Source: Axinella damicornis
Taxonomy: Eukaryota; Porifera; Demospongiae; Axinellida; Axinellidae
Length of the DNA: 64,000 bases
NCBI GenBank assembly: GCA_963931865.1
Contig: OZ007515.1
Span: forward strand, 3,066,511 to 3,130,510
Direction of reading: 5' to 3'
Positions 37,709 through 53,029 of the stretch are shown here, piece after piece. Every line of letters starts with the position of its first letter. Positions within the stretch are counted from its first letter, which is position 1. The notes below the pieces were generated by a model that saw nothing but the letters and a program-made list of their open reading frames with translations, ran no database searches and had not been told where the DNA came from. A program made the position numbers and the translations under genes.

Positions 37709-40700
37709 TCAAGATTTCATACGGGGAACAATCCGTTTACCAGCCACCGCACAGGGCAGCAATTCTTCCACATACTCCAGTGGGAGGTAAGTGTTCACAA
37801 GGTACTCAAACCCCTGGGAGTCTGAGATGTGTCGCTGTCTTCCTAGCAGCAGCGTGACGTCCTGTACTTCAATCGTTTTCCGACCAGCATGTCTTGCAAA
37901 CACCACCAAGTCATCTGATGCATGCTTCAAATAAACCTCAGTACTGTGGGGATAAGAGTGAAAACACATCAGAGCAGTCAAGTGGGTCCCAACACACTAC
38001 ATGTATCTGAGTACATTCTTGTATCATAGTCTCCTCTACTAGTTATTCTGTCCACCAATTGAGTTCTCAATGTCACTCCCCGTGCTTATTTTCATGGAGC
38101 ACATGTTCCAACAGCTCTGCTGTCCCAGAACAATGGAGCTAGCCAAGACTCTGAGAGGAGCTTACAACCTGCTAAACCAGATCACTATACTGAGGGACAT
38201 ATGGATTAACAGGACGGGGCCTTGTGGTTCTTCTGTGGTGTTCAACCTCCGCATACGCTCTACTAAATTGGTGGGAGGGTGTACTTTTGTGCAATGACCC
38301 TGTACATCCAAAATCCAACATCTTAACGTACAACTTGACTATCAAGTCCATTGCATCCTTGGTGACCCTCTTTTTGCAGAACAAAGTGAATAGATTCTTG
38401 ATCAGCGACCGAGGTAAGGTCTTTGCAGGTCTCCGCTTTCTGCTGCAAAGAGGAGTATATACAAACAAAGACTACTGACAGACAGCTCCAGACATTGTTC
38501 GCAGGGTTTCGCATGCAGCTTCCGTTGCTTGGCTACGTACTGCAAGCGAGAACAGCTGGGAACAAAGCTAGTTGTGACTCACTTTCCAGGTTGTTTTGTG
38601 GGTGCTCTACTTCTCACTGGGGTTGGCCTTGACTTTCGAACAGGCCTGGAATGGCAACAAAGAAGTTCCTCACTGGAACTAATGCAAGTAGTAGCTATCA
38701 ATGTTCTTGTTGCCCACCTGAAATCGCTGTAAGCTGGAGTAGTCAGCTGGGGCATCCTTCCAGCCTTCAGCGAGGATTGGTGAGGTGTCTTTAGTCTCTC
38801 CTTGCCTCCTTCCTCCTCTGTAGAACACACAGCCAATCCAATGGTATTTAGCAGTGTATATTTTACAAGCTGACTAGCATGTTTATCTACTAGGATCGTG
38901 AATAAAAACATTACTATGATCATGAATAAAACACTTGGTGGTAAAATTCACTTCCTGGAATTCAGAAGTACAAGACTGCAAAATTAACTGCTGTGAATAT
39001 AGTACACTCTACAGTAAGGTTGGAAGGCCACTGACCTGATCTCTCTTCTGCTTCACTGCCACTTCCCACATCATCACCCTCACTCTCTCTCCCCTCCTCT
39101 TCACTTCCAACCACACCACCCCCACTCTCTCCTCCTCCCTCCTCTTCACTGCCGCCATACTCTCCTCCAACCATACCGCCCCCACTCTCTCCTCCTCCCT
39201 CCTCTTCACTGCCACTTCCAACCACACCACCCCTACTCTCTCCTCCTCCCTCCTCTTCACTGCTGCCATACTCTCCTCCAACAACACTCTCTCCTGCTCC
39301 CTCCTCTTTCTCTCCTCCAACTACACCACCTCCACTCTCTCCTGCTCCCTCCTCCTCTTCACTAGCGCTGCTTCCCTCCTCCTTCTCTTCTCCCACCTCA
39401 CTACCCTCACTCTCTCCTCCTTCTTCCTCCTCTTCACTGCCTTCCTCCTCCAAGGGTTCCAGTACCCGGCTCCCTGCTCCAGATCTTTCAACAGAAGTAA
39501 GAATATCTTCTCCCCCATAATCAGGACTGTACTCCTTGATCGTGACATAGTCACCAAAGCTGACACGAGAATCCCCCTCCCTCCCAGATTTTCTCAATGA
39601 TGACAGTGGGTGCACTCTCTTTAGAGCACTGTGGGGAGAGAATAACCATTAACTCGAATGGGTACTTACACTCCCTGTTAGGGTACCTTCTCAGTACTCG
39701 TCTGTCATTGGCTGAGGTCTCCAAGACTGCAATAAAACAGATGGAAATGCTGGATCAGCCCTACAAAGTATAACGGTAAATAAAGCTACACACTGGAACC
39801 AGTGGTATAGCTGGAAAGACACATGATAGCACCTGGGTTAGCCAGAACCTGGGTTAGCCTCGTTCCCAGGCTGCGTGGGAGCCTGGGAACGAGGCTAGGT
39901 GTGAGGCTGTGGCTGTACCAGACAGTCTGGGGGAGCGCCTTGGTGTTCTAGCTGGGGTAGGTGTGAGGGTTGTGCGAGTAGAGGGGCCTGGAGTCAGAGC
40001 TGATACTTCAGCAGCACCTGTAATGCCAAAACCAGACAAATTCATTATGCACACTTCGGGACCTGTGTATATGGGTGACTGTTGGCATCTTTTATGGTGA
40101 ACCAGTAACTGTTGAATGGAGCTTTACTAGTGAAGTTCAACACAGGTCCTCTCAATACCTCCCATTAGTTGAGGATCATCCGCAGCTAAGCGTACAACAG
40201 CAACCACTGGCCTAACCAGAAGACCACATCCATCTAGCCTCGCTCGGTACACCCATCCAGTCCCCATTTAAGATCACAGGGATTGTTCGTATCCCTGATC
40301 GCTGGTCATGTTCAGGTCAGAATGTGGGAAGAAGATGTATAGATGCGGCTACAGCCATGACACCCCACCTTCCAGAACCAAGCTGCCTAACTGTTTGCAT
40401 GTATGCTTTGTATAAGTAATATGCACATAAATGATGTCACAAGTCATGGCTGCCTAACTGTTTTGTATGTATGCTTGTATGAATAATATGCACGTAATTA
40501 TAATGATGTCATAAGTCATGGATTCGCGTCAAGGCCGATACCAGCTGGTCATGCATAATGTTCACCACCTTGAGGACCTGTGTCAGTGACTTCTTTATAT
40601 GAAGGTAGTCTGGATCCTCCCAAGAAGGATCTGTACTATTATGCCTATACCTAGCCTCATCCCAGGCTGCTTTTCTCTTACAAATGGCCAGGGAACGAGG

Positions 40701-41109
40701 CTACTCTACATGTGCATCTAACTTTCAATGAGGTCTCTGACAGTTGCAGTCAGTGGTGTCTTCTTTCTGGCATCTCTGGAGGAAGAGTTGGGCCTCCCCG
40801 GGATACCCCTCTGTCTCCTCTGAGGGAGGGGTGTGCGTACTGCAGGAGTGAGGGGGATCACTCCCCCTCCCCTTGGCCGCTTTGGTCCAGTTTGCACAAT
40901 ACTGGAGTCTCTCAGATCCAGGAACTGTTGAGCATGTGAGACAATTTAATTGCTATTTAGACAGAGACATGAGACAGATCCTTCAATCTGCAGCAGGAAT
41001 GCCTCATCAGTGTTATCGGTCTTCCTGAGGGGCACACATCATGCATACTTACATCCGTAATGAGGCTTTCATCTGCTCTAACTCGTTTTCTCTTCCCAGG
41101 GGAGGCCAT
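37709..41109 (-). CDS. CENPT: Centromere protein T
   Basis: The two last exons carry the CENP-T histone fold and tail: 38332-38420 (LPRSLIKNLFTLFCKKRVTK) and 37709-37943 (TEVYLKHASDDLVVFARHAG, RKTIEVQDVTLLLGRQ, YLPLEYVEELLPCAVAGKR). CENP-T pairs with CENP-W in the constitutive centromere complex and recruits the Ndc80 and Mis12 complexes. Further exons in view are 38717-38823, an acidic one at about 39034-39630 with Ser/Glu/Gly repeats, a Pro/Thr-rich one near 39900-40020 (STRTTLTPTPARTPRRSPRL), 40560-40640 and 40735-40929. The first coding exon appears to be 41053-41109 (MASPGKRKRVRADESLITD). The joints between 39.6 and 41.1 kb are not resolved. Identity rests on the C-terminal histone fold and is strong. 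Confidence 0.9.
39034..39480 (-). repeat. Coding minisatellite in the CENP-T acidic region
   Basis: Tandem units translate on the minus strand as variants of EEEGGGESGGGVVG with GGEYGSS insertions. The frame is open across all units, suggesting expansion in multiples of three. Confidence 0.8.
39855..39897. repeat. Palindromic TAGCCTC mini-element
   Basis: tagcctcgttcccaggct and agcctgggaacgaggcta, an 18-bp perfect inverted repeat with a 7-bp loop, in a CENPT intron or junction. Confidence 0.9.
40652..40703. repeat. Palindromic TAGCCTC mini-element
   Basis: tagcctcatcccaggc and gccagggaacgaggcta flank an 18-bp loop in a CENPT intron. Confidence 0.75.
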
Positions 41110-44545
<3,436 letters not shown>

Positions 44546-45089
44546 CCGCTAGGACCAGCTAGGATACACGTATCCTTGTACACACACACTCCTGCACTAA
44601 TCAGTGTCTGCAGATTTAATGTTAAGCCATTCAGTATAATATTGTTTGTTGATGAACTTTCTGAAGCGGCGTATTGCAGTGAAGGTTATCAGGGCTTGGA
44701 ATAACTTCGATCCCAGACCCAACCAGCACGGATCACTTCTGAGTATCACGCTGGCCGGGTTGGTTTGGGTCTGGGGCTGAGACTATAGGCTTGGAACTGA
44801 TTCTTGAATGTTGCACTTAGAGAGTGATTGTGAATGAATGTGAATTAAGTGGGGGGTAACGGTTGTATCACCCCAACATGAACTGTCATGTGAACTTTGA
44901 TCCGAATTGGTGCCCACCTGTTGAAACTAAGTGATAATATCATATACCCAGCTAACACCCTTGCACTGTAGTGCCCTACTGTACTGCCCTACTGTACTGG
45001 TTCATATGTGGAGATGAATGGATGTACACAATTAGAATAGTTTTGCAACCATAATTATTATGGTAACTAGCAAAGATTTATCCACTGTT
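44546..45089. other. Convergent intergenic region, PSMA7 / MCFD2-like
   Basis: Includes both 3' UTRs and a palindromic element at 44710-44786 (cccagacccaacc / ggtttgggtctgggg arms). No gene seen. Confidence 0.5.
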
Positions 45090-46007
45090 TCACAATGCAT
45101 CTTTCTGTCTCTTGGCAGTTTCTTCAGCAAGTTTTTCAGCTTGGTTCATTGCAGTTTGGTACTCGTAGTACTCGATATATCCATCGTCGTTAAAATCAAG
45201 AGCATTCAGGGTTGCATCCACAGATGCAGAGAGAGAATCTTCGTCTGGTTCTTTCTCTGGCGTTGTGACGTGCTCCTCACCGTCTTCCTTGTGCCTGTGG
45301 TGTGTCATGGCGGCCATGATCTCCAGACCATCCAGCTTGTTGTTGGAATCATAATCATGCAGCTTGAAGAAGTAGAATTCCAGCTGTTCTCTAGTGAGTG
45401 TGTTCAACTCCTCCGCTGTCAGTAGCTGCTGAACATGCTCCTTGATGTGCCTGGGTACGTAATTTTAACATGATGTCTATTCAGTGCTGGCCATCGCAGG
45501 CGCTCATGCACTTTGTATGGAATAACTAGACAATCAAGGGGGTGTCACTCGCGTAGTTGCCATAATCACAGCTATAACCAGGCATCTTGGCCCTGTATAC
45601 TAAGGAAGGGGTGGAGTCACTACGCATTCTTTTGTATATTATCGGGTCAAGGGCAAAATGTGCACGCAGTCAAACAGCCAACGGCTGAAATACAGTGCAG
45701 TCAATGGTCTACGATGCGGTCAAGCAGTAGTCCTAATCTCTTGATCTTGTGACTATGGCATCTATGGGAGTGACACACCCCCTCAATAATCAAGTGTCTG
45801 GCCTCACTTGCCTAGATAAAACTAGTCCACATAGTGTCCCCTAATACAATTTTGTATACATATAATAATGACCATGCACATTGTCTACAGTTACTCTTCA
45901 TTGTGGACGTTTTCAGGGTCCTGCAGGTAGGACTCAGAGTCACAGCTCCCCATGCAGAGAAGAGAGAATACCAACAGACAGAACTGCTGACGTTTCCCCA
46001 TTCTCAT
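45090..46007 (-). CDS. MCFD2: MCFD2-like secretory-pathway EF-hand protein
   Basis: Two minus-strand exons, 45895-46007 and 45090-45450, join in phase (GA|G) to give 157 residues. A signal peptide (KRQQFCLLVFSLLCMGSC) precedes HIKEHVQQLL, which aligns with the vertebrate MCFD2 segment before its EF hands. Two EF-hand loops are visible: DYDSNNKLDGLE and DFNDDGYIEYYE. MCFD2 acts with LMAN1 as a cargo receptor moving glycoproteins from ER to Golgi. The chain ends KDAL, close to the KDEL retrieval signal, which I do not recall in vertebrate MCFD2. CGREF1-type EF-hand proteins are an alternative. Confidence 0.8.
45537..45790. mobile_element. MITE with AAGGGGGTGTCAC ends, copy 2
   Basis: caagggggtgtcactcgcg, gccataatcacagctataac face tgtgactatggcatctatgg and gagtgacacaccccctc. 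It lies in the single intron of the MCFD2-like gene and shares interior words with 29712-30000. Confidence 0.8.
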
Positions 46008-46370
46008 TGCCAGCCAACAAGTCCGCACACTCTTCCTATTAACTTCCTCCTGGGAACTGAGTAGCCAGCTGCTCTGCATGCATAGATAAGGACCAAGGTG
46101 ATCCACCATGCATGCACTACCCACACTACTAACCTGTAGGAAGTGAGTTCACTCAAGCAGCTCAGTCTGATGAGGATGGGATGTAGCTAGTTTACTTCTG
46201 CTTAATCTTGAGCTTTCGTTTCAGTCTATAGAGGTCACGGATAAGTTCGTACGTATATGAGCGAAGCCATTGCCTAAGCTACTGAAAAGTATATGAAAAC
46301 ATAAAGATGATCGCGCAAAACAGTTCTACAACCGCATATCTTTTTTCACTATACACATTCTGGCATCCTC

Positions 46371-47160
46371 ATGCTAAAGGGAGTAAGAAAAGTCTCCACT
46401 GGTACAACTGGTTTGGTCTATCAACTGCACAAGAGACACCTGCAGCAGCAGTTTGTGCACAAGTATAGTCCATGGCTATTCTACTGTGTTGACAAAGTTT
46501 TGCCAACAATGTCGGGAGTTAATGTAGTGCAAAAAAATGGCGATACAAGAGAGCTTCCTGATAGGGATTTCTGTGTCGAAATAAGCGTGGCTGGTGGGCT
46601 GCTTCTGCCTATGTGTGGTCATAATTATACCACACTAAATAGCTGCCGCTTGATCCAGCAATCCATTGCACCCTACCTAAATGCTACTGGCTGAGTTTGG
46701 TGGAGGAATGTTTGTGGAATCCATGCACATCCAACCAGTTCACCCCACCTTGCAAACCATCCCACACATAAAATTGATTGCCAGTTTGTGGTCATCTTGG
46801 GGGGGGGGGGGGGGGGGGGGGGGGACTAAGTGCAGCAATTCCAGCTATAGTTCAGTACGTGTTGAAGGTAAGGTCCCCCCCCCACCCTCTCCCCATTCTC
46901 CTCCCCTCCCCTCTCTGTTCTCCATCCCCCCCCCCCCCCCCCCCATTCTCACAATAATTCCCCCTTGGGCCAGTCAGTTATGTTCACCTAGAAGTAAACT
47001 GATCAAGTGTAAAACCTCTCCAGGTTAGTGATAGTCACATTCATCTGTTCAATCTTTTTGCTCCAATTGTTCGATCCTGCATCCGCCTGTCCATTGAGGA
47101 GATATGTGTGCTGAGGGAGGTGCTGATAAAATCCCCCTCTCTATCACATGTGCACACATG
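46371..47160 (+). CDS. Unrecognised gene fragment, three candidate exons
   Basis: An ATG-initiated frame of 107 codons (46371-46694; MLKGVRKVSTGTTGLVYQLH onward) lies 363 bp from the divergent MCFD2-like start. Downstream, cag|CAATTCC to GAAG|GTAAGG (about 46833-46866) reads AIPAIVQYVLK, and after an acceptor at 47021 follows VSDSHIHLFNLFAPIVRS then CIRLSIEEICVLREVL to a stop near 47150. These two join in frame and look like coding sequence. I do not recognise the protein, and how the first frame connects, through a poly-G run, is unclear. It may be a degraded gene. Confidence 0.35.
46799..46945. repeat. Poly-G and poly-C homopolymer pair
   Basis: A run of about 25 G at 46799-46823 and a run of about 18 C at 46927-46944 could pair with each other. 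Confidence 0.9.
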
Positions 47161-47409
47161 CACATGCACACAAAGGCACAATAGCTATATTACGATTAAT
47201 AAAGACAAAACAGTACAACAATTATTGCCTGTGAGATATAATAATGTATATATATAATATTATATATATTATGTAGATGCAATTCCACTATTCCAACAGT
47301 ACAATAATTATTGCCTGAGAGATATATAATTATGCAGAATCTGATGCAATTGCAATATTGAGGTCATGGCATGGGTGTTACTTCATACTACTACATAATT
47401 ATGTTGCCC

Positions 47410-47640
47410 TGTGATAAACTTCCAACCCAGCCCTGCCCACCCACCCATGCTCCCTCCCCAGCCCCACCACCCATGCTCCCTCCCCAGCCCCACCCACCCA
47501 TGCTCCCAGCCCCACCCACCCAATGCTCCCAGCCCCACCCACACATGCTCCCAGCCCCACCCACCCATACTCCCAGCCCCACCCACCCATGCTCCCAGCC
47601 CCACCCATCCATGCTCCCACCCACCCAATGCTCCCACCCC
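47410..47640. repeat. 22-bp minisatellite CCCACCCATGCTCCCAGCCC
   Basis: About ten units; all six frames stay open across it because of base composition, producing glycine/tryptophan- and proline-rich false frames. Confidence 0.95.
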
Positions 47641-47867
47641 CCAACTATCTATACCTCAACTTACCCTGGCAGTGAAAGGTATTCAGCGAGGGTAAAGTTA
47701 GGGTGAGGGCTCACCTCACCTTAACCTCACCCGAGCTAAAACCTAACCCGAATGGCTTGGACACGACTGCACCCTCTTTATATACCCGAAGAAGCCGGCC
47801 GGCCGCGCGCGCGCCGACGCCGATAACGCTCTAATTTGATTGGTTGGCATCCGCGGTTGCCGCTCAA

Positions 47868-47879
47868 ATTTTGGCGGGA
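47868..47879 (+). promoter_or_regulatory. E2F-like site (TTTTGGCGGGAA)
   Basis: Matches the E2F consensus TTTSGCGSGAA closely and sits 74 bp before the ATG of the coiled-coil gene. Similar tttggcgggaag words occur at 16923 and 17000 outside promoters, so it may also be a repeat word. Confidence 0.4.
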
Positions 47880-47952
47880 ACACTCTGTGCACGCGCAAAC
47901 TGTGGACAATGGTGAGCGTGTTTCTGTCTCTGTCGTTTATCTTCAGTCTCCA

Positions 47953-49783
47953 ATGGCGTCTGCCTCCTCTGGTAGGCCCCCTGCCATTGGCGCTCCCTCT
48001 GTTACTGCCCTTGTAAGTTGTAGTTGAGTCCAAAGTATAGGGTGGTGCCGTATGTCGAGGCGCTTGGGAATAAGTTTTTCAAGCCGCTTGGTGTCTGGGA
48101 ACGAGACCGAGGTTGTTGCTGTGACAGTTGCTTGAGACTCCAGTTCTGTTTAATAGTAGTCCAAGGCAGTTCATAAAACCCTGCAGAGATAACTACATGC
48201 ACCATAGTTGTGCCAGCTGGATACAAACTGTGACCCGTCTGCTGTGGCGTAGCTAACTAGGCATCAAAGGATGTAGAAAGTAAACGAAAAAGTTGTTGAT
48301 CTTGGGCCTCCACATACTTCCAAGAAGAAGAGGACTTCAAGAATGAAGTGGTTATGATGACTTGTCTAGCCTACACTTGTGTGTAGCTACATTGTTGTAA
48401 CTTGTTGCACAGCGGCTTGCTGCTGCCATGGCAGGCATACAAATGTGGTGTACAGTATCTGTAGTGGGAATTGGTGCCCAGAAATACTGTGCTCCTCCGT
48501 TGTTACTCTTTAGAAGGAGAAGAGATCAGGGAGTTGGCAGATACTGTAGGGATATGGCCTGAGGGAGACAAGTTACATAGCTACATGTTGCCTGCAGAAG
48601 TGGTCCGATTGCTTCGATCATCCAAGTAACCAAACCTCCTTATAGTAGCAGAGAAAATAATGTTGATCTTTGTCTCGTCTCCCTTGATGAGTCCTTAAAA
48701 GTACATTGACAACTTGAAAGTGACTACGCCTTCATCAAACATTGTTCACTGCCATTATGATAGTGTGGGAATGTGGCCAGAACTGACTTTAACGTACCCC
48801 TCTCGCACATGCACACACAGACACATGTGAGAGCCTTGATCCATGAGATCTTCCAAGAGAAGGTGGAGGAGCTCATGGCTGACCTAAGGATCATCAAGCC
48901 GGAAATCAGTGAGTCTGCATGGTATGGAAGGTGCTGTTGCCAATGCCCAGTAAACAGCTGGAACACTGATACAACAAACTGAAATGACGCTGCTCAGGTA
49001 TACTGTACTGAAGCACACTTCTGCTTGGTTCACTGTATAGACCTTAAATCCTTAATGCAGCATGCCAAGCAGTGCTGGGGTAGCAGTGGACAAATATGTA
49101 AATCTCTAGGAGCTCTTAATTTATCTACACGACCCCAGGCTATGTGACTTCCTCCCCTCCTCTCTCTCTCTCCCTCTCTCTTCCCCCTCTCAGTTCTCCA
49201 CTCCCATCCTCTGCATGAGCTGTCAACCCGGAGCACCAGCATGTGAAGAGGAATGCCTCCGAGGCCAACCCAGTACCTTTGGGAGCAGAAAGAGGAGCTG
49301 GAGGAAGATCTTCAGGTGCAGACCCTAGCTTCGTTCCCAGGCACTCGGTTGAGCACCTGGGAACAAGGCTACTGCAGACCCCAGAGACATAATCAGGGGA
49401 GGGAAAACCTAGTAATAATCTTGTCACTGGTACTGAAAGTAGGACCATGAGCACATGATGACATCATCCAATGATGACAATGTCATCATGTGCTTTGGTA
49501 GGACCCATGACTTCCTCACTAGTAGAATTGCACCTGCATATCTCACAGGCGTCTGTACTTGTAATGTAGCACTCTGAAGCCATATTGACATAATGAAAGA
49601 AAACGTGTGTGTGCATGCGTGTATTTGTGCGTGTAGCGTGTGATAGAGGGGGGATTCGAACAGCTCCTCCCTCAACACATATATCCACATTCAGCACACT
49701 AGGTGTGGATTGGAGATGGCAGAGAAGCTGACAGACAGGAACCTGGAACTGGAGAAAAAGATTGAACAAATGAACGTAACCTG
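47953..49783 (+). CDS. Coiled-coil protein, N-terminal exons, unrecognised
   Basis: Exons 47953-48012 (MASASSGRPPAIGAPSVTAL), 48821-48908 (THVRALIHEIFQEKVEELMA then DLRIIKPEI), 49251-49315 (MPPRPTQYLWEQKEELEEDL) and 49695-49783 (EMAEKLTDRNLELEKKIEQM) join in phase with consensus splice sites. Heptad-like E/K/L spacing indicates coiled coil from about residue 30 onward. I recognise no family. Downstream exons are not identified with confidence; 57277-57406 is a possible terminal exon. The promoter is CpG-rich with an E2F-like site. Confidence 0.55.
49326..49372. repeat. Palindromic TAGCTTC mini-element
   Basis: tagcttcgttcccaggc and acctgggaacaaggcta, in an intron of the coiled-coil gene just after its third exon. 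Confidence 0.75.
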
Positions 49784-49862
49784 GTGAGAGGTTATACGCT
49801 TTATCAGTTTACTTCTGAAATTCTTTGTTGCCTCAGCGCTGAGCGGGGCACGGGAAGCAAGG

Positions 49863-49899
<37 letters not shown>

Positions 49900-50781
49900 A
49901 AAAAAATATATATTACACTGAAAGCACCTCAGGAAACCTATAACTCTTGCCATTCATCCATGATAGACGTTACCTAGTTGCTGAAAGGCTATACCTACAG
50001 CTACGGGACAGTAGTAGCACAGTAGTCCTCTGCGGATCTGATTGATTCACAATTCACTGGTTGGTTGCCTCCTGCTGTACCCATGTTCAACACTGTTGGA
50101 TGAAAATGTTAAATGTTATGATTAGTCTGGGTGCATGTCTCGCTAGTCACCAGATGTTACTTGTGGTGGTAGCTGAGGATAATTACCAGGGGTTCAGGCA
50201 CTATAGGTGTCTCCCTAACTAGGAAGACACTTACAGTGCCTAAACTGCAGCATAGTTACTGGCGTCATCGGCTACCACCTTCCTCAGATACCACCACAAG
50301 TTACAACTGGTGACTAGCGAGGCACCTATAGTGTCTGAACCGCAGCATAGTTACTGGCGTCATCACCTACCATCATAAGTACAATAGTGTTGACTTGTAT
50401 CAGACTTAATTACAACCAGCATACGATTTTGACATTAATTTTGGAGTAGTCGAAACGTCATGTTTGAAAATTGAAAGCTTGTACACTGATTGTAAGTCTG
50501 ATACAGATCAATGCCATTGTCTATCCACACCATTACCGTGACCACCTTGAAGCATACAACTAGTGACTAGGGAGATGCTGCCTGTAGTGCCTGAACTGCA
50601 GCATAGCTCTTCTACCACAGTGCGTGGGCGATCCTATGATGAACCGCGGAGGATAAATCGGTTATCCTCCGCCATGACATAATCGAACCACGCTCTGCTG
50701 AGAATCAGAGAGTTGTAGTTGTCTAGCAGCCAGATCCAGCTACTAACTTGACTTCGAGGTTATGTCTGTGGTAGAAGCCCG

Positions 50782-50917
50782 ATCTACTGTGTTGACTCGG
50801 AGGTTATGCGGTTTATCCTCTTTGGGAAGTTTAGCCTCGGCTTCGCCTCGACCAAACTTTCCCGCGAAGGATAAATCGCATAACCTCCGCGTCGACGTAG
50901 TAGATCCTATACATCTA
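50782..50917. mobile_element. MITE with ~48-bp TIRs
   Basis: gatctactgtgttgactcgg, aggttatgcggtttatcctc at the left and aggataaatcgcataacctc, gcgtcgacgtagtagatc at the right, with cctcggcttcgcctcg in the loop. Confidence 0.85.
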
Positions 50918-51025
50918 CCACAGTAGTACCACCAGGGAGACCATAGGAAGCCACTCAGTGTGCTAGCTCCCTGAGGTGTACATTGTAATGTTGCTGTTTG
51001 TATTTTACTTCTACACTGTGCATGT

Positions 51026-51058
<33 letters not shown>

Positions 51059-51623
51059 ACATAAATGTGTACTGATGGTAGCTATAGATACTGACTGCAA
51101 TTTCCTCTGGTGGACTGGTACCAAGTTGGTGTTGGAATCGAAATTCTAGAGTGGAATCATGCCATTCATATGCTAATGCAATTCCAGTGCAATTGCTCAC
51201 TGCCAGGTCACATTCCAATTCAACTCCTCACCACTCAAATTCACTTCCAGAACTCTACACAATTCGTATAAATTCCGCACAAATCCATACAACAACCCTT
51301 TACACCATACAACATAATTTTCATCAGCTCTGTTCTTACTTGACCTTTGATCTGTGGTTTATACGCGAATTGGCAGGCATGCACAAACTCACCCAGTTGC
51401 GGAATTGGATGCAAGTTTACAGTTCCACTCTAAAGTTCCAATTCCATTCCATGCCTTAGTGATGCAGATGCAATTCAGTTCCGGTTCACATAACTAAATT
51501 CAAATTCAATTCCAGTGCCCTGGTACTACTACAAACCGATGATGGTGTTTGCCATCATTGTCACCTTCAACAGCTCGACAGGCCCTTGACATTGATGGTG
51601 TGTGTGTGTGCTCTAGAGCTGTG

Positions 51624-52016
51624 ACCAATAATCAATTAATTGATCAATATAAAGATCTTAGACCAATAATTGGCGTTAAAATTAAGATATCAATTATTGA
51701 AATCTGCTTGTGAGTATGTTAGCGAGCACAATAAAGGGAACAGAAATGATGATATGCAATATAAACTTGTAGCAAACTATACTATTGTGTATTCATGGTG
51801 TACTTATATCGTAGGAAACTCACATCATAGCTTAAACATATGTGTATGTTTGTAATACTTGGTGGTATGTACGTATTTTGAGCTCAACGAAGCATCACTA
51901 CATATATATATTATGCCTCCACAAATTTTGACCAATAATCGGCAATTATTCGACCCCCAATAATCAGTGTTGATTCCAGGAGCAATATCACAGCACTAGT
52001 ACTAGTGTGCTCGCAC
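51624..52016. mobile_element. 393-bp AT-rich insertion with 9-bp target duplication
   Basis: Flanked by AGAGCTGTG at 51615-51623 and 52017-52025. Duplication unit 2 has a single AGAGCTGTG at 53631-53639 and no insertion. Ends contain accaataatcaattaat and inverse-related attattggtc motifs. Confidence 0.75.
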
Positions 52017-53029
52017 AGAGCTGTGCATGTGATTGTGGTTTGTGGACTGATGTTTTATTGCTGCTAATGCACAAGGTGCCGGTGGGGTTGCCGGTGGGGG
52101 TGAGAGCTAAACCTTTGGAATCTGGGTGTGAGGACAATGCACTGAGGGAATGGTGTGTGCAAGAGAGGGAACAACGAAATAAACACATCATAAATTTGTA
52201 GTTGGTGTGACACTGAGTTGGGCGGGAAGTGAGGCTTATGTGCAGGAATACCTGCAGCAACCTGCTCTGTCACTCTCAAACCTATTTATAGCATTGAGAT
52301 GGCACCCCAAAAGTGATTATGGGTTTTCTGCTTAACCGTTCATTCACACCAAGGGCCATGGAACAAGGGGTGCTAGGGGGGCTATAACATTCCCCAATAC
52401 TTGCACTGGATGGGCTCAGCGGTCCCCTCAGGAAACATATTGCTCTTGCCATTTACCTAAATATATCCGGTAGCTAAAGGGATAACTTATCATAGCTACA
52501 GCAGGAGCTTATGGCTTTGCCGCTCTTAAGCTCCTGGCTACAGCCAGGAGCACCTCATTATGCGCTCCTGCTACAGCTATGGGACAGCGATGAAGCAATT
52601 AACCCAGCTGACTAATCATGCATTAATATCCCAGACATCACTGAATTGTGAATCAGATCTGCAGAGGACTGCTGTGCTTCGCCAGTGGCTGGTTAAGGCG
52701 TGTTCATCACAGTATATACTATATTACCCGCCTAGTACTGCAACTCACAACTCGGCAGTCCAAGTTTAGGATAGAAATTGGAGTCCTAGGTGCAATTCCT
52801 TATTTCCATACCAATTCCACCACTGGCCAAGTCAATATTAGTACTGGTGTGTTTGCGGCTGTGGTACACAAAAATTGTTCGTACCTCAAGGGCCCGGTTC
52901 AGCCTCGTTCCGGACCAGTATACACCTTCATACTGTTGTTATTGTTTAAGTTCAAACGTGGGATCACACAAACTCTAATTGAACCACACAGCCATGCAAT
53001 TGATCATCAATTTACCAGTGTCCTTAGTT

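Larger units (their letters stand above)
47161..47952. other. Intergenic region upstream of coiled-coil gene
   Basis: AT-rich palindromic stretch (47230-47275, tatatat words), then a minisatellite, then a CpG-rich promoter-like tract with cgcgcgcgcgcc at 47804-47815, a CCAAT-type attggttgg and an E2F-like ttttggcgggaa at 47868-47879. Confidence 0.55.
50140..52200. repeat. Segmental duplication, unit 1
   Basis: Shares in order with 53030-53820: gactagcgaggcacctatag, catagttactggcgtcat, gttgacttgtatcagactta, attttgacattaatttt, gaccaccttgaagcata, ctgcctgtagtgcctgaact, ttcacataactaaatt and agctgtgcatgtgattgtgg. Unit 1 carries several kb-scale insertions absent from unit 2. Confidence 0.85.

Noticed and set aside
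46371..46694. NDUFA5 homologue, suggested by a TTGLV motif near the start
   Set aside because: The characteristic downstream helices and WKPWEPL-type C-terminus are absent, so the short match is probably chance.
47383..47706. Glycine/tryptophan-rich and proline-rich frames in several frames
   Set aside because: All come from the 22-bp CCCACCCATGCTCCCAG minisatellite.
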